In this document: piece by piece, positions 1 to 9,009 of the stretch | Layout: each line of letters starts with the position of its first letter | How positions within the stretch are numbered: position 1 is the stretch's first letter | DNA from: Pseudomonas sp. StFLB209 | GTDB lineage: Bacteria > Pseudomonadota > Gammaproteobacteria > Pseudomonadales > Pseudomonadaceae | Direction of reading: 5' to 3' | Assembly (NCBI RefSeq): GCF_000829415.1 | Contig: NZ_AP014637.1 | Location: 1,438,001 to 1,502,000, forward strand | Length of the DNA stretch: 64,000 nt | Translations under genes and position numbers: made by a program | Notes under the pieces: generated by a model | Told to the model about the DNA's origin: nothing | Database searches by the model: none | The model's input: the letters and a program-made list of their open reading frames with translations, nothing else

Positions 1-41
1 GGCATCGCCAGCAGAGACAACAGCACGAGAGTGTTCTTCAC
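1..41 (-). CDS. 5' end of a secreted-protein gene (partial)
   Basis: Read leftward from a GTG at 41, the first residues are VKNTLVLLSLLAM, a Lys followed by a hydrophobic run as in a signal peptide. An AAGGAG ribosome binding site lies about 8 bases before the GTG. Only 13 codons are inside the window, so the product cannot be named. The strong ribosome binding site and the signal-peptide character are the only support. Confidence 0.45.
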   Translation of the reverse strand, partial: MKNTLVLLSLLAM

Positions 42-203
42 TTGGAGGACTCCTTAGAGTATCGGGCGCCCGGTTGGCGTCCGGTTTTAGACAGCAGCGC
101 CGTGCTTGGTTCGCCGACCGGAAACATTTGTCAGCATCTGTTTCATTGGCGCGTCAGACCGGGCTATTTATCATGACTGACCGCCAATATCCCAGAGATG
201 CCT

Positions 204-1100
204 ATGCGCCGCGCCCTCACCGGCTGTTTCGTCACCCTCTTGCTGCTGCTCAACACCCTGATCCTGATCGGGCCGCTGCTGGCATTCGCCCTGCTCAAGC
301 TGATCTTTCAGGGCGACATGCGCGACCACTGCTCCAGGGCCGTGATGTGGATCGCGGAAACCTGGGCAGAGATCAATAAACGCATTTTCGCACTCACCCT
401 GCCCACCCAATGGGACATTCGTGGCGCCGCACAACTGCGCCGTGATACTTCCTATCTGGTGATCAGCAATCATCAGTCCTGGGTGGATATTCCGGCGCTG
501 GTTCAAGCGCTGAACCGCCGCACGCCATTTTTCAAGTTCTTCCTGAAAAAGGAGCTCATTTGGGTGCCGTTTCTGGGGCTGGCCTGGTGGGCGCTGGATT
601 ATCCGTTCATGAAGCGCTACAGCAAGGCTTTCCTGGCCAAAAAACCGCAACTCAAAGGCCAGGATCTGGAAATCACCAAGGCGGCCTGCGAGCTGTTCAA
701 GCGCCAGCCGGTAACCATCGTCAATTATCTGGAAGGTACCCGCTTTACCCAGGCCAAACACGCCGCCCAGCAGTCGCCGCATCAATACCTGCTCAAGCCC
801 AAGGCCGGTGGCGTGGCCTTTGTGCTGGCGGCGATGGGTGAGCAACTCGATGCGATCCTCGATGTGACCGTGGTCTACCCCGGCAGCCCGCCGCCCGGTT
901 TCTGGGATTTGCTGTGCGGGAGCGTGCCCAAGGTGGTTGTCGATATCCAGACCCGCGCGCTCGACCCCGCACTGTGGCAGGGCGACTACGAGAACGATCC
1001 TGAATTTCGTGGCCAGGTCCAGACCTGGGTCAACCAGCTATGGGTCGAGAAGAATGCGCGGATCGCGCAGTTGAAGCAGGAAATGAATCGCGGTGAATGA
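204..1100 (+). CDS. 1-acyl-glycerol-3-phosphate acyltransferase-like membrane protein (YihG-type)
   Basis: This 298-residue protein belongs to the PlsC/LPLAT acyltransferase superfamily, whose members transfer acyl chains to lysophospholipids at the inner membrane. An N-terminal hydrophobic segment (about residues 8-32) is followed by the catalytic HX4D motif in NHQSWVD and a substrate-binding EGTRFT motif further on. Length and motif layout fit the YihG-like branch. I prefer the ATG at 204 to the one at 198, because the AGAG at 194-197 is then 6 bases from the start instead of abutting it. It stands alone, followed by a REP pair. The acceptor and acyl donor cannot be read from sequence. Confidence 0.85.
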   Translation: MRRALTGCFVTLLLLLNTLILIGPLLAFALLKLIFQGDMRDHCSRAVMWIAETWAEINKRIFALTLPTQWDIRGAAQLRRDTSYLVISNHQSWVDIPALVQALNRRTPFFKFFLKKELIWVPFLGLAWWALDYPFMKRYSKAFLAKKPQLKGQDLEITKAACELFKRQPVTIVNYLEGTRFTQAKHAAQQSPHQYLLKPKAGGVAFVLAAMGEQLDAILDVTVVYPGSPPPGFWDLLCGSVPKVVVDIQTRALDPALWQGDYENDPEFRGQVQTWVNQLWVEKNARIAQLKQEMNRGE

Positions 1101-1168
1101 AGCGGATCGCGGCTGAAGCGGATCGCCGCCCGGCCGCTCCTACAGGTAGGAGCGGCTTCAGCCGCGAA
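1101..1168. repeat. REP doublet in inverted arrangement
   Basis: Two REP-type palindromes of the family AGGAGCGGCTTCAGCCGCG face each other between the acyltransferase and fdhA 3' ends. They can fold into one long hairpin and probably protect or end the convergent transcripts. Confidence 0.8.
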
Positions 1169-1173
1169 TTACA

Positions 1174-2373
1174 TCAAGCGGCGCTGAAGGTCTTGTGCGG
1201 GTCGATGACGAATTTCTTCGGCACGCCTGCATCGAACTCGCCGTAGCCAGCCGGTGCCTGATCCAGGCTGATCACCTGCACGCCAACGATTTCAGCGATG
1301 TTCAGACGGTCCCACATGATCGCCTGCATCAGCTGGCGGTTGTACTTCATGGTCGGGGTCTGGCCGGTGTGGAAGCTGTGCGACTTGGCCCAGCCCAGGC
1401 CGAAGCGGATGCTCAGGGCGCCGTTTTTGGCCGCCGCGTCTACTGCACCCGGATCTTCGGTCACGTACAGGCCCGGAATACCGATCTTGCCCGCCACGCG
1501 AGTCACCTGCATCAACGAGTTGAGCACCGTGGCCGGCGCCTCGTGCTTGGCACCTTCATGGCCGTGGCCACGGGCTTCGAAGCCCACGGCGTCGATCGCG
1601 CAGTCCACTTCCGGCTCGCCCAGCAGCGCGGCGATCTGTTCATGCAGCGGGGTGTCGGTCGACAGGTCGGCGATTTCAAAACCCTGGGCCTTGGCATGCG
1701 CCAGACGCGCAGGGTTCAGGTCACCGACGATCACCACGGCAGCGCCGAGCAGGCGCGCCGAAGCGGCAGCGGCCAGACCCACAGGGCCGGCACCGGCGAC
1801 ATAGACCGTGCTGCCTGGGCCAACGCCAGCGGTCACCGCTCCGTGGAAGCCGGTAGGCAGAATGTCCGACAGGCAGGTCAGGTCACGGATCTTTTCCATG
1901 GCCTTGTCGCGGTTCGGCAGTTTCAGCAGGTTGAAGTCGGCGTAGGGCACCAGCACGTACTCGGCCTGGCCACCGGTCCAGTCGCCCATGTCAACGTAAC
2001 CGTAAGCACCGCCCGGACGGGCCGGGTTGACGGTCAGGCACACGCCGGTGTGCATCTCTTTGCACGAGCGGCAACGACCGCACGCCACGTTGAACGGCAC
2101 CGAGACCAGGTCACCGATTTTCAGGCTCTCGACGTCCGAGCCTTTCTCGATCACTTCACCGGTGATCTCGTGGCCCAATACCAGACCGATCTGCGCCGTG
2201 GTACGGCCACGCACCATGTGCTGGTCGGAACCACAGATGTTGGTGGCGACCACCTTGAGGATCACACCGTGCTCAATCTTCTTGCCGCGCGGGTCCTGCA
2301 TTTTCGGGTAATCGATTTTTTGTACTTCGACCTTGCCAGCGCCGAGATACACCACACCGCGATTTCCAGACAT
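1174..2373 (-). CDS. fdhA: Formaldehyde dehydrogenase, glutathione-independent
   Basis: This 399-residue zinc-dependent medium-chain dehydrogenase oxidises formaldehyde to formate with NAD+ without glutathione. The catalytic zinc site is in CGSDQH and the following GHE. The structural zinc cysteines are in CGRCRSCKEMHTGVC, and the nucleotide-binding glycines in GAGPVGLAAA. A GAGAGGTG ribosome binding site precedes ATG 2373. It is the last gene of the glyA-sox-purU-fdhA set. Its role there is to remove formaldehyde released when sarcosine is demethylated without tetrahydrofolate. The 345-bp gap upstream suggests it can also be transcribed on its own. Confidence 0.95.
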   Translation of the reverse strand: MSGNRGVVYLGAGKVEVQKIDYPKMQDPRGKKIEHGVILKVVATNICGSDQHMVRGRTTAQIGLVLGHEITGEVIEKGSDVESLKIGDLVSVPFNVACGRCRSCKEMHTGVCLTVNPARPGGAYGYVDMGDWTGGQAEYVLVPYADFNLLKLPNRDKAMEKIRDLTCLSDILPTGFHGAVTAGVGPGSTVYVAGAGPVGLAAAASARLLGAAVVIVGDLNPARLAHAKAQGFEIADLSTDTPLHEQIAALLGEPEVDCAIDAVGFEARGHGHEGAKHEAPATVLNSLMQVTRVAGKIGIPGLYVTEDPGAVDAAAKNGALSIRFGLGWAKSHSFHTGQTPTMKYNRQLMQAIMWDRLNIAEIVGVQVISLDQAPAGYGEFDAGVPKKFVIDPHKTFSAA

Positions 2374-2718
2374 CTTGTCACCTCTCTAGTTTTTTTTAAC
2401 GAGGAGTCGCCGCACGCTTGGTGCTCAGTGTCGAATCTGGCCAGGCATCGGCCCGCCACTGAACCTGCCACGCACAACGTGTCGCTTGCAGCTAAGGATG
2501 CGCCGATTCAAACCGGGCTTTTTCGGTCACACCGCCCTCAGCTATCTCAAAAACGACAAGCACAGAAATAAGCCGCGATTTTGTCCGGACCTGAATTTCA
2601 GCCAGGCCAAAACGCCGGAATTGAGCATAGAAGCTCATCCGGGATTTGCGTGTTTAAAACGACAGAGCCTCAGCCCGCAAAGCGGACTGAGGCACGGAGG
2701 TAAACCTGAGAGGCCGGG
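2374..2718. other. Intergenic region between fdhA and purU
   Basis: This 345-bp gap has no convincing gene. It holds the purU terminator at 2667-2693 and presumably an fdhA promoter, for which I cannot pick a clear sigma-70 box. Confidence 0.6.
2660..2694 (-). terminator. Intrinsic terminator after purU
   Basis: On the minus strand GCCTCAGTCCGC and GCGGGCTGAGGC form a stem around a TTTG loop, followed by a T-containing tail (TCTGTCGTTTT). It sits just past the purU stop. Confidence 0.75.
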
Positions 2719-3576
2719 TTACAGAACGACGGTGCGGTTGGCGTTGAGAAACACCCGCCGCTCGATGTGATAACCCACAGCCCGCGCCAGCGTCAGGCAC
2801 TCGATATCGCGGCCCCTGGCGATCAGGTCTTCGGGGTAGTACGAGTGGTCGACCACTTCCACGCCCTGGGCAATGATCGGCCCTTCGTCGAGGTCGTTAT
2901 TGATGTAGTGCGCCGTGGCGCCAACCATCTTCACGCCCTTGTTGTAGGCCTGGTGATAAGGCTTGGCGCCCTTGAAACCCGGCAACAGCGAGTGGTGAAT
3001 GTTGATGGCCTTGCCATCGAGCTTGCGGCACAACTCCGGCGACAGGACCTGCATGTAACGGGCAAGAATCACCAGCTCTGCGCCGGACTCTTCGACCACC
3101 TGCAGCACCTTGGCTTCCTGACCCGGCTTGTCGTTCGGATCCAGCGGGAAGTGATAGTAGGGAATCGAATGCCAGGCGGCCAACGGCTCCAGATCCGGAT
3201 GGTTGGAGACCACCGCGACCACGTCCATCGACAACTGATTGATCCGCTGGCGGTACAGCAGATCGTTGAGGCAATGATCGGCCTTGGAGACCATGATCAC
3301 GACTTTGGGGCGGTAGTTGGGGGCCGTCAGCTCGAAGACCATCCCGAATCCCGCGCCACGCTCGGCAAGGCCACTGCGAAAGGCAGCCTCGTCAAAGCCA
3401 TCTGGCTGGCGGAATTCGACACGAATGAAAAAGCGCGCGGACAACCGGTCATCGAACGAATGATGCTCGGTGACATAGCAGCCCTGCTCGAACAGGTAGC
3501 GCGTAACCGCATCAACAGTACCCAAGACGCTGGGGCAGTCGGCGGTGAGAATCCAGGTATCGGGGGCACGGCTCAT
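2719..3576 (-). CDS. purU: Formyltetrahydrofolate deformylase
   Basis: The 285-residue product hydrolyses 10-formyl-THF to THF and formate, balancing one-carbon pools. An N-terminal ACT domain (about 1-85, beginning WILTADCPSVLGTV) is followed by a formyltransferase-fold catalytic domain with NIHHSLLPGFKGAKPYHQAY and a GPIIAQ segment. ATG 3576 is preceded by AAGGATGACTC. It lies in the same direction as the sox genes and upstream of fdhA, consistent with disposal of one-carbon units formed by sarcosine and glycine catabolism. A REP hairpin separates it from soxG. Confidence 0.95.
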   Translation of the reverse strand: MSRAPDTWILTADCPSVLGTVDAVTRYLFEQGCYVTEHHSFDDRLSARFFIRVEFRQPDGFDEAAFRSGLAERGAGFGMVFELTAPNYRPKVVIMVSKADHCLNDLLYRQRINQLSMDVVAVVSNHPDLEPLAAWHSIPYYHFPLDPNDKPGQEAKVLQVVEESGAELVILARYMQVLSPELCRKLDGKAINIHHSLLPGFKGAKPYHQAYNKGVKMVGATAHYINNDLDEGPIIAQGVEVVDHSYYPEDLIARGRDIECLTLARAVGYHIERRVFLNANRTVVL

Positions 3577-3606
3577 GAGTCATCCTTTTTGCAGATGTGA
3601 AACCGG

Positions 3607-3665
3607 CAGGAGCGGCTTTAGCCGCGAAAGGGTCAGGCCCGATCGCGGCTAAAGCCGCTCCTGCG
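3607..3665. repeat. REP doublet between soxG and purU
   Basis: Facing copies of GGAGCGGCTTTAGCCGCGAA and its complement surround a short spacer. It lies inside the sox-purU transcription unit, where such a hairpin can stabilise the upstream mRNA. Confidence 0.85.
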
Positions 3666-3674
3666 ACAGATCAA

Positions 3675-4307
3675 TCAGCCCTTGATACCCAGGCCGTATT
3701 CCGCCGAAGCATCCTGCAGCCACAGCCACCAGTAGTCGGAGAAGCTGCGGCGCACCAGCAGCTCCCAGGTTTCTTCGCCGGTGCGGCGAATCACCAGTTG
3801 CGACTTGGCGAACACCGTACCCACGGCCTTGCAGACCGGGAAGTTGCTGGGGTGAACATCGTAGCTGGTGGATTTTTTCAGCACATCGACCACGTTCGGG
3901 CCGCTCAGCTCAAGAATCGACCAGCCGCCGCTGACGTTGACGATAGCAATATGCTGACCGTCCAGCGCAGCGCGCAGCTTCTGCTCGGTTTCCAGTTCGG
4001 TCCCGGTCGGTACGATCAGTACCCACTCATCGGGGCCAAGCCATTGCAGCGAGCGCTCGCCGTCGATCACCAAACCCAGCGGGCCTGGCAGTTCCAGACC
4101 CAAGGCTTTTTTAACGCCGGTTGCGAAAGCCTTGTCATGACCATTACCACGAATGGTCAGGTGACCCAGCAGGTTCTTGTCGCGCAGCGACACGCCAGGG
4201 TTGGTGTTGCCTTTACCAACCAGTTTGTCCAGGCCCGCGTGGAACAGCGGTTGCTCGGCCTTGGCACCGGTGGTTGGACGTTGCTGGTATACGTTGACTG
4301 TAGTCAT
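3675..4307 (-). CDS. soxG: Sarcosine oxidase, gamma subunit
   Basis: This 210-residue protein is the gamma subunit of the cytoplasmic heterotetrameric sarcosine oxidase. ATG 4307 (MTTVNVYQQRP) is chosen because it has AACAGGTG just upstream; the longer reading from 4337 adds an unlikely basic extension. The C-terminal part (LVIRRTGEETWELLVRRSF) is the conserved GcvT-like region of this family. It follows soxA after a REP hairpin of about 50 bp. The subunit shares the fold of the alpha C-terminal domain; its own function in the complex is largely structural. Confidence 0.93.
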   Translation of the reverse strand: MTTVNVYQQRPTTGAKAEQPLFHAGLDKLVGKGNTNPGVSLRDKNLLGHLTIRGNGHDKAFATGVKKALGLELPGPLGLVIDGERSLQWLGPDEWVLIVPTGTELETEQKLRAALDGQHIAIVNVSGGWSILELSGPNVVDVLKKSTSYDVHPSNFPVCKAVGTVFAKSQLVIRRTGEETWELLVRRSFSDYWWLWLQDASAEYGLGIKG

Positions 4308-4351
4308 GACGCACCTGTTATCAATTCTGTTGTACAACCGGGCTTCGACTC

Positions 4352-4404
4352 TGTAGGAGCGACCTTGGTCGCGAAGGTCTTCGCGAGCAAGGCTGCTCCT
4401 ACAG
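4352..4404. repeat. REP-like hairpin between soxA and soxG
   Basis: GTAGGAGCGACCTTGGTCGC and a facing copy ending AAGGCTGCTCCTACAG form a long hairpin. The inner stem differs from the GGAGCGGC type but keeps the outer GTAGGAGC. Confidence 0.8.
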
Positions 4405-4412
4405 ACCTCCCA

Positions 4413-7400
4413 TTACTCGATGTTCTGGCGCTCGTTCTTCGGATCGAAGAACACGGTCGAAACGATCTCGGCCTCGATCACGCTGCCATCGGCCAGCGGT
4501 GCGTAGACCTTCTCGCCCATACGGTTGATACCGCCTTTGACCACGGCCAGGGCAAACGAATAGCCCAACGAGTTGTGCGCGTAGCTGGAGGTCACGTGAC
4601 CGACCATCTTCATCGGGATCGACTGGTTAGGATCGAACACCAACTGGGCACCTTCCGGCAGCCAGCGTTTCGGGTCCAGCGGCTTGAGACCGACCAGTTG
4701 CTTGCGCTGCTCGCGCACGCAGTCTTCGCGGTTCATGCCACGCCAGCCGATCCACGAGAACGGTTTGGTGCGGCCCACACACCAGCCCATGTTCAGGTCG
4801 TCCGGGGTCATCGAGGAGTCAGTGTCCTGGCCTACGATGATGAAGCCCTTCTCGGCCCGCAGCACGTGCATGGTTTCGGTGCCGTACGGGGTCAGGTTGT
4901 ACTTCTTGCCGGCCTCGGCGATCTTCTCCAGCACACCCATGGCGTAGTCAGCCTGGACGTTGACTTCGTACGACAGCTCGCCGGTGAACGAAATCCGGAA
5001 GATCCGCGCCGGTACGCCGGCCACTTCGCCTTCTTTCCAGGTCATGAACGGGAACGCTTCACGGCCCAGGTCGATGTCGGTCAGTTCCGACAGCAGTTTG
5101 CGACTGTTCGGGCCCGACAGGGTCAGGGTCGCCCAGTGGTCGGTCACGGAGGTGAAGTACACCTTCAGGTCCGGCCATTCGGTCTGCTGATACAGCTCCA
5201 GCCACTGCAGAACGCGCGCCGCGCCGCCGGTGGTGGTGGTCATCACGAAATGGTTGTCGCCGACACAGGCGGTCACGCCGTCGTCGAATACCATGCCGTC
5301 TTCTTTACACATCAGGCCGTAACGCGCCTTGCCCACATCCAGTTTGGTCCAGGCGTTGGTGTAAACGCGGTTGAGGAACTCGCGGGCATCCGGGCCCTGG
5401 ATGTCGATCTTGCCGAGGGTCGAAGCGTCCAGCAGGCCGACGCTGTCACGCACTGCCTTGCACTCACGGGCCACGGCCGCGTGCATGTCTTCACCACCTT
5501 TGGGGAAGTACCAAGGGCGCTTCCACTGGCCGACGTCTTCGAACTCGGCGCCGTTTTTCACGTGCCAGGCGTGCAGTGCGGTGAAACGCACTGGCTCGAA
5601 GAGGTGACCGCAGTGACGGCCGGCGACCGCACCGAAGGTCACCGGTGTGTAGTTGGGGCGGAACATGGTGGTGCCCATCTCGGGGATGGTCACGTTCAGC
5701 GAACGGGCGGCGATGGCCAGACCGTTGACGTTACCCAGTTTGCCCTGATCAGTACCGAAGCCCAGCGCGGTGTAGCGCTTGACGTGCTCGACCGACTCGA
5801 AGCCCTCACGGGTTGCCAGTTCAATGGCCGCTGCGGTGACGTCGTTCTGCAGGTCGACGAACTGCTTCGGCGCACGGGCGGTGCCCTTGTCGTGCGGCAC
5901 CTGGAACAGCGCGACAGTCGGCTCTTCGGTACGACTTACGGTTTTCGGCAGCACGCCTTCGACCGCCTGGAAACCGGCTTCGCTGGCCGCACGCACGCCA
6001 CCTTCGAAACCATCGGCCAGGGTGTCGCCCAGGCTGTAAACGCCGTTCAGACCACCGACGCAAACACGCTTCTGAGGGGCATCGCCGGCCACGAAGCCAA
6101 GAATGTCTTCACGCCATACCGGCCGGCCGCCCAGGTGCGAAGCCAGGTGCACGACCGGGCTGTAGCCGCCGGAGCTGGCGATCAGGTCAGCATCGAGCCA
6201 TTCACCAGGGCTGGTGACTTTCATGCTTTTCAGGTCGATGGCCGCCACGCGGGCACCGGTCACACGCTTGGTGCCACGGGCTTCGATCACCGCACTGGAG
6301 GTCAGGATGCGCAGGCCTTTGGCACGCGCCTCTTCAACCAGCGAACCACGCGGGTTATGACGGGCATCGGCAATCGCCACCACTTGCAGTCCGGCATCCA
6401 GCCAGTCCAGCGCCACGCGGTAGGCATAATCATTGTTGGTCGACAGCACCAGCTTCTTGCCCGGTGCCACGCCATAACGACGCACGTAGGTCGACACGGC
6501 ACCGGCCAGCATGTTGCCCGGTACGTCGTTGTTGGCGTAAACCAGCGGCCGCTCGTGGGTACCGGTGGCCAGCACAACCCGCTTGGCACGTACACGGTGC
6601 ACACGGTGGCGAACCTGGCCGATCGGCGCACGGTCACCCAGGTGGTCGGTCAGACGCTCGTGAATGGTCAGGAAGTTGTGGTCGTGGTAGCCGTTGACCG
6701 TAGCGCGAGGCAGCAGCACGACGTTCTTCAGGCCCGCCAGTTCGGCAACCACGCTGGCAACCCATTCGGTGGCCGGCTTGCCGTCCAGGCTTTCGCGGGT
6801 GTCGAGCAGGCTGCCGCCGAACTCTTCCTGTTCGTCAGCCAGGATCACCCGGGCACCGCTGCGCGCAGCGGCCAGGGCTGCGGCCAGACCGGCAGGGCCG
6901 GAACCGACCACCAGCACGTCGCAGTGCTGGTTGTAGTTGTCGTAACGGTCAGGGTCGTTTTCCAGAGGAGAACGGCCGAGACCTGCGGCCTTGCGGATGT
7001 ACTTTTCGTAAGTCATCCAGAACGACTGCGGGTACATGAAGGTCTTGTAGTAGAAGCCCGGTGGCATCATCTTGCCGCCGACTTTACCCAAGATACCCAT
7101 CACGTCGGTGTTCACGCTTGGCCAGCCGTTGGTGCTGGTGGCGACCAGCCCGGTGTACAGCGCCTGTTGTGTGGCCCGCACGTTCGGAATCTGGGTGGCC
7201 TCGGTGGCACCGAGTTGCAACACAGCGTTCGGCTCTTCGGCACCGGCGGCAAAGATGCCGCGCGGGCGCGAGTACTTGAAGCTGCGGCCGATCACATCAA
7301 CGCCGTTGGCCAGCAGAGCGGACGCCAGAGAGTCACCGGCAAAGCCTTGGTAGGTCTGACCGTTGAAGGTGAAGTTCAGCACCTTGCTACGGTCGATACG

Positions 7401-7433
7401 GCCGCCATTGGGCAGACGATTGGTCTGGCTCAT
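4413..7433 (-). CDS. soxA: Sarcosine oxidase, alpha subunit
   Basis: The 1006-residue alpha subunit works with SoxB, SoxD and SoxG to oxidise sarcosine to glycine, H2O2 and formaldehyde or 5,10-methylene-THF. An N-terminal ferredoxin-like domain (FTFNGQTYQGFAGDSLASAL) is followed by an NAD-binding domain with VVGSGPAGLAAALAAARSG near residue 175. The folate-binding GcvT-type domain fills about residues 610-1000. ATG 7433 (MSQTNRLPNGG) is preceded by GGGAGAAAAGGT and overlaps the soxD stop as ATGA, so the longer reading to 7556 is rejected. Full length for the family. Confidence 0.96.
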   Translation of the reverse strand: MSQTNRLPNGGRIDRSKVLNFTFNGQTYQGFAGDSLASALLANGVDVIGRSFKYSRPRGIFAAGAEEPNAVLQLGATEATQIPNVRATQQALYTGLVATSTNGWPSVNTDVMGILGKVGGKMMPPGFYYKTFMYPQSFWMTYEKYIRKAAGLGRSPLENDPDRYDNYNQHCDVLVVGSGPAGLAAALAAARSGARVILADEQEEFGGSLLDTRESLDGKPATEWVASVVAELAGLKNVVLLPRATVNGYHDHNFLTIHERLTDHLGDRAPIGQVRHRVHRVRAKRVVLATGTHERPLVYANNDVPGNMLAGAVSTYVRRYGVAPGKKLVLSTNNDYAYRVALDWLDAGLQVVAIADARHNPRGSLVEEARAKGLRILTSSAVIEARGTKRVTGARVAAIDLKSMKVTSPGEWLDADLIASSGGYSPVVHLASHLGGRPVWREDILGFVAGDAPQKRVCVGGLNGVYSLGDTLADGFEGGVRAASEAGFQAVEGVLPKTVSRTEEPTVALFQVPHDKGTARAPKQFVDLQNDVTAAAIELATREGFESVEHVKRYTALGFGTDQGKLGNVNGLAIAARSLNVTIPEMGTTMFRPNYTPVTFGAVAGRHCGHLFEPVRFTALHAWHVKNGAEFEDVGQWKRPWYFPKGGEDMHAAVARECKAVRDSVGLLDASTLGKIDIQGPDAREFLNRVYTNAWTKLDVGKARYGLMCKEDGMVFDDGVTACVGDNHFVMTTTTGGAARVLQWLELYQQTEWPDLKVYFTSVTDHWATLTLSGPNSRKLLSELTDIDLGREAFPFMTWKEGEVAGVPARIFRISFTGELSYEVNVQADYAMGVLEKIAEAGKKYNLTPYGTETMHVLRAEKGFIIVGQDTDSSMTPDDLNMGWCVGRTKPFSWIGWRGMNREDCVREQRKQLVGLKPLDPKRWLPEGAQLVFDPNQSIPMKMVGHVTSSYAHNSLGYSFALAVVKGGINRMGEKVYAPLADGSVIEAEIVSTVFFDPKNERQNIE

Positions 7434-7726
7434 ACCTTTTCTCCCTCGGCGGTGAACTGTGGCTTGGCGCCAATCGGATAGGTTTCGAGAATTTCGTAGG
7501 TCACGGTATTGCGGGTGACGTTGAAGTACTGACGGCAGCCGGCAGCGTGGTCCCACAGTTCATGGTGAATACCGCGCGGGTTATCACGGAAAAACATGTA
7601 GTCGCCCCACTGCTCGTCGGTGCAGGCATTGGGGTCCAGCGGGCGCGGAATGTGCGCCTGGCCGGCCGAGTGGAATTCCTCTTCGGAGCGCAGCTCGCCA
7701 CAGTGAGGACAGAAGATTTGCAACAT
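7430..7726 (-). CDS. soxD: Sarcosine oxidase, delta subunit
   Basis: The 98-residue small subunit binds zinc. It starts MLQIFCPHCGELRSEEEF; the CPHCG pair supplies half of the zinc site. ATG 7726 follows AGGAGAGTCCGAAC. It sits between soxB and soxA as in all soxBDAG operons, and its last codons overlap the soxA start by four bases, which implies translational coupling. It is needed for assembly of the tetramer rather than for catalysis. Confidence 0.95.
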   Translation of the reverse strand: MLQIFCPHCGELRSEEEFHSAGQAHIPRPLDPNACTDEQWGDYMFFRDNPRGIHHELWDHAAGCRQYFNVTRNTVTYEILETYPIGAKPQFTAEGEKV

Positions 7727-7741
7727 GTTCGGACTCTCCTG

Positions 7742-8992
7742 TTAGTGAGCGACGGCAGCAGCGCCGTGTTCGTCGATGAGGGCACCGTTGTGGAAACGGT
7801 CGATGGAGAACGGTGCCGCCAACGGGTGCATCTCGCCCTTGGCAAGACTGGCGGCAAACACGTTGCCCGAACCCGGCGTGGCCTTGAAGCCACCGGTCCC
7901 CCAACCGCAGTTGAAGAACATGTTCGGCACCGGTGTCTTGGAGATGATCGGGCAGGCATCCGGCGAAGTGTCGACGATCCCGCCCCACTGACGGTTCATG
8001 CGCACCCGCGACAGGATCGGGAACATCTCGACGATGGCCTGGATGGTGTGCTCGATCACCGGGTACGAACCGCGCTGGCCGTAGCCGACCCAGCCGTCGA
8101 TACCGGCACCGATCACCAGGTCGCCCTTGTCGGACTGGCTGATGTAACCGTGTACGGCGTTGGACATGATCACGCTGTCGATGATCGGCTTGATCGGCTC
8201 GGAAACCAGCGCCTGCAGCGGGTGCGATTCCAGCGGCAGACGGAAGCCCGCCAGTTTGGCCATGTGCCCGGAGTTACCGGCAGTGACCACCCCGACGCGC
8301 TTGGCGCCAATGAAGCCCTTGGTGGTTTCGACACCGATGCACACGCCGTTCTGCTTGCGAAAACCGGTCACTTCGGTCTGCTGGATCAGGTCGACGCCCA
8401 GGGCGTCGGCGGCACGGGCATAGCCCCAGGCCACAGCATCGTGACGAGCCACGCCGCCACGGCGTTGTACGGTGGCGCCGAGGATCGGGTAGCGGGTGTT
8501 CTTCGAGCAGTCCAGGTACGGAATCTCGGCCGCGACCTGTTCAGTGTTGAGCAGCTCACCGTCCACCCCGTTGAGGCGGTTGGCGCTGACCCGACGCTCA
8601 GAATCACGGATGTCCTGCAGGGTGTGGCACAGGTTGTAGACGCCGCGCTGGGAGAACATCACGTTGTAGTTGATGTCCTGCGACAGGCCTTCCCACAACT
8701 TCATGGCGTGCTCGTACAGGTGGGCCGATTCGTCCCACAGGTAGTTGGAGCGCACGATAGTGGTGTTACGGGCGGTGTTGCCGCCGCCCAGATAACCCTT
8801 CTCGATCACCGCCACGTTGGTGATGCCGTGTTCCTTGGCCAGGTAGTAGGCGGTCGCCAGACCATGGCCGCCACCGCCGACGATGACCACATCGTAGACC
8901 TGCTTGGGCGTTGGCGTGCGCCACATGCGCTGCCAGTTCTCGTGGTGGCTGAGGGAGTGCTTGAAAAGGCCGAAGCCCGAATAACGTTTCAT
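7742..8992 (-). CDS. soxB: Sarcosine oxidase, beta subunit
   Basis: The 416-residue beta subunit carries the FAD/FMN chemistry of sarcosine oxidase. An FAD-binding Rossmann motif ([18 protein letters not shown]) lies near residues 33-50, and the C-terminal IGPCxS-like half follows the DAO family fold. ATG 8992 ([12 protein letters not shown]) has CAGGAGTCGCC upstream; the 15 extra residues of the longer reading lie over the glyA stop region. It is the first sox gene, 17 bp after glyA, so glyA and soxBDAG almost certainly share a message. Confidence 0.96.
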   Translation of the reverse strand: MKRYSGFGLFKHSLSHHENWQRMWRTPTPKQVYDVVIVGGGGHGLATAYYLAKEHGITNVAVIEKGYLGGGNTARNTTIVRSNYLWDESAHLYEHAMKLWEGLSQDINYNVMFSQRGVYNLCHTLQDIRDSERRVSANRLNGVDGELLNTEQVAAEIPYLDCSKNTRYPILGATVQRRGGVARHDAVAWGYARAADALGVDLIQQTEVTGFRKQNGVCIGVETTKGFIGAKRVGVVTAGNSGHMAKLAGFRLPLESHPLQALVSEPIKPIIDSVIMSNAVHGYISQSDKGDLVIGAGIDGWVGYGQRGSYPVIEHTIQAIVEMFPILSRVRMNRQWGGIVDTSPDACPIISKTPVPNMFFNCGWGTGGFKATPGSGNVFAASLAKGEMHPLAAPFSIDRFHNGALIDEHGAAAVAH

Positions 8993-9009
8993 GTAAGGCG
9001 ACTCCTGAC

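Noticed and set aside
3597..7481. A 1294-codon open frame antisense to soxA and soxG
   Set aside because: It is the shadow of GC-rich coding sequence on the other strand. The sox genes have clear family motifs and ribosome binding sites, the antisense frame does not.
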